A stretch of 63,064 bases of DNA, taken from contig NZ_FOCX01000024.1 in the NCBI RefSeq assembly GCF_900110215.1, positions 1 to 63,064 of the forward strand, written 5' to 3'. The DNA is from Halorientalis persicus. GTDB lineage: Archaea; Halobacteriota; Halobacteria; Halobacteriales; Haloarculaceae. The position numbers were made by a program, and so were the translations under genes. This document shows, piece after piece, positions 59,825 through 63,064 of this stretch. A model generated the notes under the pieces. It did no database searches and had not been told where the DNA came from. It was given only the letters and a program-made list of their open reading frames with translations. The stretch's first letter is position 1. Every line of letters begins with the position of its first letter.

Positions 59825-60313
59825 ATGATCTTTCTTGCCGGTCGCGACCGCTATACACAGCGGACCCTCCTCCGCGACGTTCACGACCGATTGACGAATC
59901 AAGCTGGGTGTGTGGAGGTACGCTATCGTCCGTCTCGACGTCGACCCCGGTACGTCATCGCGGATGTCGATCCGACAACCTTCCTGAGTGACTCCTACGA
60001 TGTCGCGACTGCACGACTGGAGATTCGCTTCTGGTACCCCGCTGGCGTCGACCACGAATACTACCGCATCAACTGGGTCGAACCGGACCGGAACCTGATG
60101 CTCGGCTTCCACCAGGACGCCGATCATCCGGACCTCGGGCCCTGTCACATCCAACTCAATCACGAAGACACGCCGGTTGATCGCCACGAGGCGACGTTTC
60201 TCGATGCGCATCCACTTGCCGTCCTCGATGACAGACTACAGCAATTCCCGCCCGCGCTAGATGCGATTCACTGGAAGAATGGAGCGCCCTCGCTCCCGAC
60301 CTGGCCCGTCTAG
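59825..60313 (+). CDS. DUF6516-like protein, possible toxin partner
   Basis: 162 residues. VEVRYRPSRRRPRYVIADVD, LEIRFWYPAGVDHEYYRINW and LMLGFHQDADHPDLGPCHIQ give a compact beta-sheet with a His-rich strand. The pattern HQDADHPDLGPCHIQ resembles DUF6516, in which spaced His residues suggest a catalytic site and which is linked to HTH genes in putative toxin-antitoxin pairs. Downstream of its wHTH partner by 18 bases. The toxin role is inference. Confidence 0.5.
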   Translation: MIFLAGRDRYTQRTLLRDVHDRLTNQAGCVEVRYRPSRRRPRYVIADVDPTTFLSDSYDVATARLEIRFWYPAGVDHEYYRINWVEPDRNLMLGFHQDADHPDLGPCHIQLNHEDTPVDRHEATFLDAHPLAVLDDRLQQFPPALDAIHWKNGAPSLPTWPV

Positions 60314-60502
60314 ACAGCGAGTTCATCGAGCGTCTGGTGATGCGTCCGTGCCGTGGTCGGCGTGACTTTCCGGACTCGTCGATGTCACGGTGCGTTACCC
60401 ACTACCCCTGTTCCCGCCGCGATTTGTGGAGGCAAGCTTCTGCGAACTCTGCCTGATGAACGCCCGCCGTGACTGCCGTCGGACTTGAGGGTACTCACCA
60501 TA

Positions 60503-60543
60503 TTAACCAACAGAAGCCATCTCTATCGGAGACTGTTGGTTAA
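60503..60543. repeat. Dispersed inverted repeat, copy 9
   Basis: 41 bases, perfect arms TTAACCAACA / TGTTGGTTAA, 20 bases beyond the stop of the zinc-ribbon gene, between two convergent genes. The rest of the 250-base spacer 60314-60563 holds no well-supported gene. Confidence 0.85.
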
Positions 60544-60563
60544 TCGGCGAGATTCCTCCTGCC

Positions 60564-61433
60564 CTATTCGGGATCAGGCCCGTAGCGACCTGTGCCACAC
60601 ACCTGGCACTCCCAGATTGGTTGGCCCGTCCAGGTCTCGTCAGGGAGCGACTCGCGTGTCCTGAACCGATGTTCTGTTTCTCTCGTACAGTGCTGGCACT
60701 CGAGGGCTGTCACGGTCGGAATATCGGCCCCGGTACTGGTGGATTCCGTTTCACGAGGAACTGTTTCAACAGCGACTGCTGGGACGATCCACAGCTGGTC
60801 GCCGTCGTCGAGAGCGTGCTCGAGGGATGACTCATCACGAATTCCCTGGCCACGCTCGTCATAGACGCGTGGGATATCTGTCTGAGAACCATCGCTCCTC
60901 TCGTCCCACGCTGTCCGCTCACGGGTCGCTGTTAGCAACGCCTCACCGGCCGCTGAGGTCACCTCGACGGCCGCGGGGAGCGTAGGCCAGCGTTCGGTTA
61001 GCTGGGGTGCGGGCTCGTCGTCGAGATCGTAGATGAGCGTACAGTCGTCGATCGGCTCGTCGTGACCTGCCGTAAGAAGTGTCGCTGCAGCTGCCCCTTT
61101 CGCGACAGCACCATAGAACGTCCCGGATTCGACGAGGAAGTGGATCACACCACGGAGTGATTGCTCGGAACTCGCAGCATCCGACGCTGAGGCGGCGTCG
61201 AGTTCGTGTTCGAGACAGAACCGGCATTTTTGTTGCGATGCCGGGATCGATGCACCACAGGAGACACAGGCTCGGTCTGTGTCGGTTGTTCCGTCCGGAT
61301 ATCCGCCCGAATGCGAGGCTTCACGCTGGCGGGTTGGCTGGCCGTCTGCTGGCTGATCCAGCGCTGGGTCCGGCACCAGAGCGCCTTCCCCGACAGGTTG
61401 GAACGCATCTCGGTCTGAGTTGCGGTCCGTCAT
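60564..61433 (-). CDS. Double zinc-ribbon protein of haloarchaeal plasmids
   Basis: 289 residues from the ATG at 61433. A disordered N-terminus leads to CVSCGASIPASQQKCRFCLE, a zinc ribbon, then a globular part (SLRGVIHFLVESGTFYGAVA, GDQLWIVPAVAVETV), and a second ribbon, CQHCTRETEHRF...CQVCGTGRYG. The paired ribbons suggest nucleic-acid or protein binding. Function unknown. LWIVPA recurs in 56426-56926. A longer frame to 61601 lacks typical composition. Confidence 0.6.
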   Translation of the reverse strand: MTDRNSDRDAFQPVGEGALVPDPALDQPADGQPTRQREASHSGGYPDGTTDTDRACVSCGASIPASQQKCRFCLEHELDAASASDAASSEQSLRGVIHFLVESGTFYGAVAKGAAAATLLTAGHDEPIDDCTLIYDLDDEPAPQLTERWPTLPAAVEVTSAAGEALLTATRERTAWDERSDGSQTDIPRVYDERGQGIRDESSLEHALDDGDQLWIVPAVAVETVPRETESTSTGADIPTVTALECQHCTRETEHRFRTRESLPDETWTGQPIWECQVCGTGRYGPDPE

Positions 61434-61536
61434 CGATTCGCTCCGCGTTTCCCCCGGTTTGGTATTTAAAATCAAGGGTGAGGAAATGCGGGGGACGGAT
61501 TCGGCGCCGACGAAATAAATCCGGGCCGAGACGGAG

Positions 61537-61641
61537 TCAGTCACGGAGCTCAGCGACCGCTCGACCGACCTCGCGAACGTGCTCACTCCGCTCGATATCA
61601 AGTTCTGTCGACAGATACTCGACAGTCTCTTCCAGATCCAT
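61537..61641 (-). CDS. Very small acidic protein after tfb
   Basis: 34 residues from the ATG at 61641 (MDLEETVEYLSTELDIERSE), preceded by GGGGGT. A GTG at 61698 overlapping the tfb stop would give 53 residues in the same frame. Helical and acidic; probably co-transcribed with tfb. Not recognised. Confidence 0.4.
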   Translation of the reverse strand: MDLEETVEYLSTELDIERSEHVREVGRAVAELRD

Positions 61642-61694
61642 ACCCCCTGGTAGACTCTCTGCCGGTATGTAGGTACTCCTCCACCGGATGCGTC

Positions 61695-62615
61695 TCACAT
61701 CGCTTGGAGTTCGTCTCGCCGGCTTCGGAGCGTCACGACTGACACCTCTGCTGCCGACGCGACGGTGGATTGGGTAATCAACGCGCCCTGCTCCTGGGCG
61801 GCCAGATAGACGCAGGCGGCCGCGACGCCCGATGGCTGACAGCCGTTCGTGAGAGCTGTCTCTTCGGCGCATTCTGCGAGTTCATTCGCGCGGCGGCGAA
61901 TGTCGTGGTCTAACCCCAACTCCGAGATCAGCCGCGGAACGAACGACGTCGGGCGCATTGGTGGTGCCGGGAGCTCTAATTCGCGATTCAGTGTTCGGTA
62001 GGCGTTGGTCACACGAGTGGACTCGACTCGGGCGGCGTCGACGACATCCTCGAGGAGAAGCGGGTATTGGTTACATCGGCCGGTACCGTAGATACTCGCT
62101 GCACCGATGGCTTCGATGGATCTGCCACGAAGCAGATCCTCGCTCTGAGCCCTCCGGAAGAGCTGGCACGCCTGGTCACGAATCGACTCGGAGAGTTCGA
62201 GCGCACTCGCCAGCCGGCGCACCTCGCCCAACCCGTGTGCGAGATTCCGTTCCGCTTTGGACCGCCAGCGACCACGGGTCTGCTCACGTCGCATCCGGGC
62301 CAGCCGCCGACGTTTCTGCCCTGAGAGTTCGTTCCCGTGCGCATCAGTTCCGTGGCCGATCTCGGTCGAGAGGCCTCGATCGTGGCGGGCCGCAGTGAGT
62401 GGTGCGCCTGTTCGCTCGCGTTTGTCCTCATCGTACGCTCGCCACTCTGGCCCGTGATCGAGACGTTGCTCTTCGATGACGAGGCCACAGTCCTCGCAGA
62501 CCGTTTCCTTGACGTTCGTAGTGACGTGCCCGTCGCACTCGGGACATCGGTTTGCGTTCGACTCCGGTTGGATGTCTTCGTCGAAGCCAGTTTCGTAGAT
62601 GTCTCTCGTTGCCAT
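61695..62615 (-). CDS. tfb: Transcription initiation factor TFB
   Basis: 306 residues from the ATG at 62615. An N-terminal zinc ribbon (CPECDGHVTTNVKETVCEDC) is followed by the B-finger (RAYDEDKRERTGAP, LSTEIGHGTDAHGNEL) and two cyclin-fold repeats (about 110-200 and 205-300; RSIEAIGAASIYGTGR and PSGVAAACVYLAAQ). Archaeal TFB recruits RNA polymerase to TBP-bound promoters. Haloarchaea carry several TFBs with different promoter preferences; a plasmid copy may favour plasmid promoters. Preceded by hairpin P. Confidence 0.93.
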   Translation of the reverse strand: MATRDIYETGFDEDIQPESNANRCPECDGHVTTNVKETVCEDCGLVIEEQRLDHGPEWRAYDEDKRERTGAPLTAARHDRGLSTEIGHGTDAHGNELSGQKRRRLARMRREQTRGRWRSKAERNLAHGLGEVRRLASALELSESIRDQACQLFRRAQSEDLLRGRSIEAIGAASIYGTGRCNQYPLLLEDVVDAARVESTRVTNAYRTLNRELELPAPPMRPTSFVPRLISELGLDHDIRRRANELAECAEETALTNGCQPSGVAAACVYLAAQEQGALITQSTVASAAEVSVVTLRSRRDELQAM

Positions 62616-62654
62616 TGTTCTCACCGTATCCAGGAACTCGCCAGTACGGCGAGC

Positions 62655-62671
62655 CCCTCACCTATTGAGGG
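62655..62671 (-). promoter_or_regulatory. Leader hairpin P (tfb)
   Basis: Minus strand: TTTTATTTCA, stem CCCTCA / TGAGGG, loop ATAGG. 39 bases before the ATG. A different stem sequence from the others, but the same layout. Confidence 0.5.
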
Positions 62672-62717
62672 TGAAATAAAATCTATATGAGGATGAACTG
62701 TCTCACCGACTGTGTTG

Positions 62718-63064
62718 AATCGGCTCTATTGAATCGCCAGATGGCGTTGGAATCAGCGAGTCACATACTGTTTGATGTTGTAGACGAGACACATAAGAAC
62801 GACTTCACGGAACTCACGGTACCATTCACGCGCTCGGACGGCGGAGCCGTACGAGCGCTTGACCGAGGAGTTCACAGTCTCCGTCATTGAGCGCTGATTG
62901 TAGAGATCGTCCTCGATTCGTGCGTTGTGCGCGTGGTCGTACGGAGCGAAGATGCGGTGTTTCACAAGTGGACGTATTCCCATGTCTCGGAGGGTCTCAC
63001 GCAGTGGCTGACTGTCGTAGCCCCTATCCGCGGCAAGGGTCTGCAACTCGCCCGCGTACCGGCG
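62718..63064 (-). mobile_element. 3' end of the IS5-like insertion sequence, second copy
   Basis: Exact reverse complement of bases 1-347. Its outer boundary is AATCGGCTC at 62718. The flank differs from that of the first copy, so these are two independent insertions or the ends of a larger IS-bounded segment. Confidence 0.85.
62753..63064 (-). CDS. IS5-like DDE transposase, C-terminal part (5' truncated by contig end)
   Basis: Identical in sequence to the transposase remnant at 1-312 on the other strand, open to the contig end. See that entry for motifs. Confidence 0.8.
   Translation of the reverse strand, partial: RRYAGELQTLAADRGYDSQPLRETLRDMGIRPLVKHRIFAPYDHAHNARIEDDLYNQRSMTETVNSSVKRSYGSAVRAREWYREFREVVLMCLVYNIKQYVTR

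Noticed and set aside
60384-60498. 37-codon minus-strand frame beside inverted repeat copy 9
   Set aside because: It begins with GTG right after the repeat, but composition is Gly/Arg/Ser-rich and there is no ribosome-binding site or support from context.
32611-60543. Inverted repeats as integron attC sites
   Set aside because: The arms resemble attC ends (AAC...GTT) and many follow stop codons, but the 7-base ends deviate from the attC pattern, no inner L boxes are visible, no IntI-type integrase is present, and genes point both ways. Kept only as an alternative.
43792-62671. Leader hairpins as intrinsic terminators
   Set aside because: On the coding strand the T-rich tract precedes the stem instead of following it, and on the other strand the stem is followed by A-rich sequence. 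Neither gives hairpin-then-U. The T-tract alone could still end the upstream transcript.

Overview
The window reads as part of an extrachromosomal replicon (plasmid, megaplasmid or small secondary chromosome) of a halophilic archaeon of the class Halobacteria. The evidence is high GC coding sequence, very acidic proteins, archaeal information-processing genes (two Orc1/Cdc6 initiators, a TFB transcription factor, a family B DNA polymerase), and TATA-like boxes about 25-35 bases before start codons that lack Shine-Dalgarno sequences. There is no rRNA, tRNA, CRISPR array or ribosomal protein gene. Both ends are the same 347-base piece of an IS5-like insertion sequence in opposite orientation (1-347 and 62718-63064), so the contig most likely stops inside two IS copies.

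Left third (about 0.3-30.6 kb) is accessory, defence-like DNA. An Mre11-like nuclease has apparently lost its downstream partner to the IS. Next is a tight minus-strand operon: VWA protein, HAD-like/HEAT-repeat protein, ADP-ribosylglycohydrolase, CARF-like sensor and PIN-like nuclease. Then come an AAA ATPase of the DUF4143 type, a 1597-residue SF2 helicase with a PH-like domain and homing-endonuclease-associated repeats, a CoiA-like nuclease, a second large SF2 helicase, a tyrosine recombinase, a ParA-type partition locus surrounded by TGAATCA repeats, and a 2055-residue GHKL-ATPase protein with a NO VEIN-type C-terminus.

Middle (30.8-42 kb) is the replication module: orc1 number 1, an HMCES/YedK-like protein, a metallophosphoesterase/exonuclease fusion, a degenerate RadA/RadB-like protein, a small protein and PolB, two small genes, then orc1 number 2 inside an array of 17 G-rich origin-recognition-box-like repeats. 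The repeats change gradually from one consensus to another along the array.

Right third (42-62.7 kb) is a mostly minus-strand series of small plasmid-core genes: wHTH and SWIM proteins, an AbiEi/AbiEii toxin-antitoxin pair, an ArdC/IrrE-like protein, a DUF932-like protein, DUF6166-like paralogues and many haloarchaeal orphans, ending in TFB. Two dispersed elements tie this region together. (1) Sixteen genes are preceded by a composite leader: a T-rich tract, then a GC hairpin whose stem sequence varies while the loop usually carries a GGGGTGC-like core. It occurs at cistrons that do not overlap the gene before. (2) Nine copies of a 41-43 base inverted repeat, TTAACCAAC...GTTGGTTAA, lie between genes from 32.6 to 60.5 kb. 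These two elements, the VWA/HEAT/ADP-ribosylglycohydrolase/CARF/PIN operon and the graded origin array are the best candidates for undescribed biology. All functional statements rest on motif recognition by eye; no database search was run.
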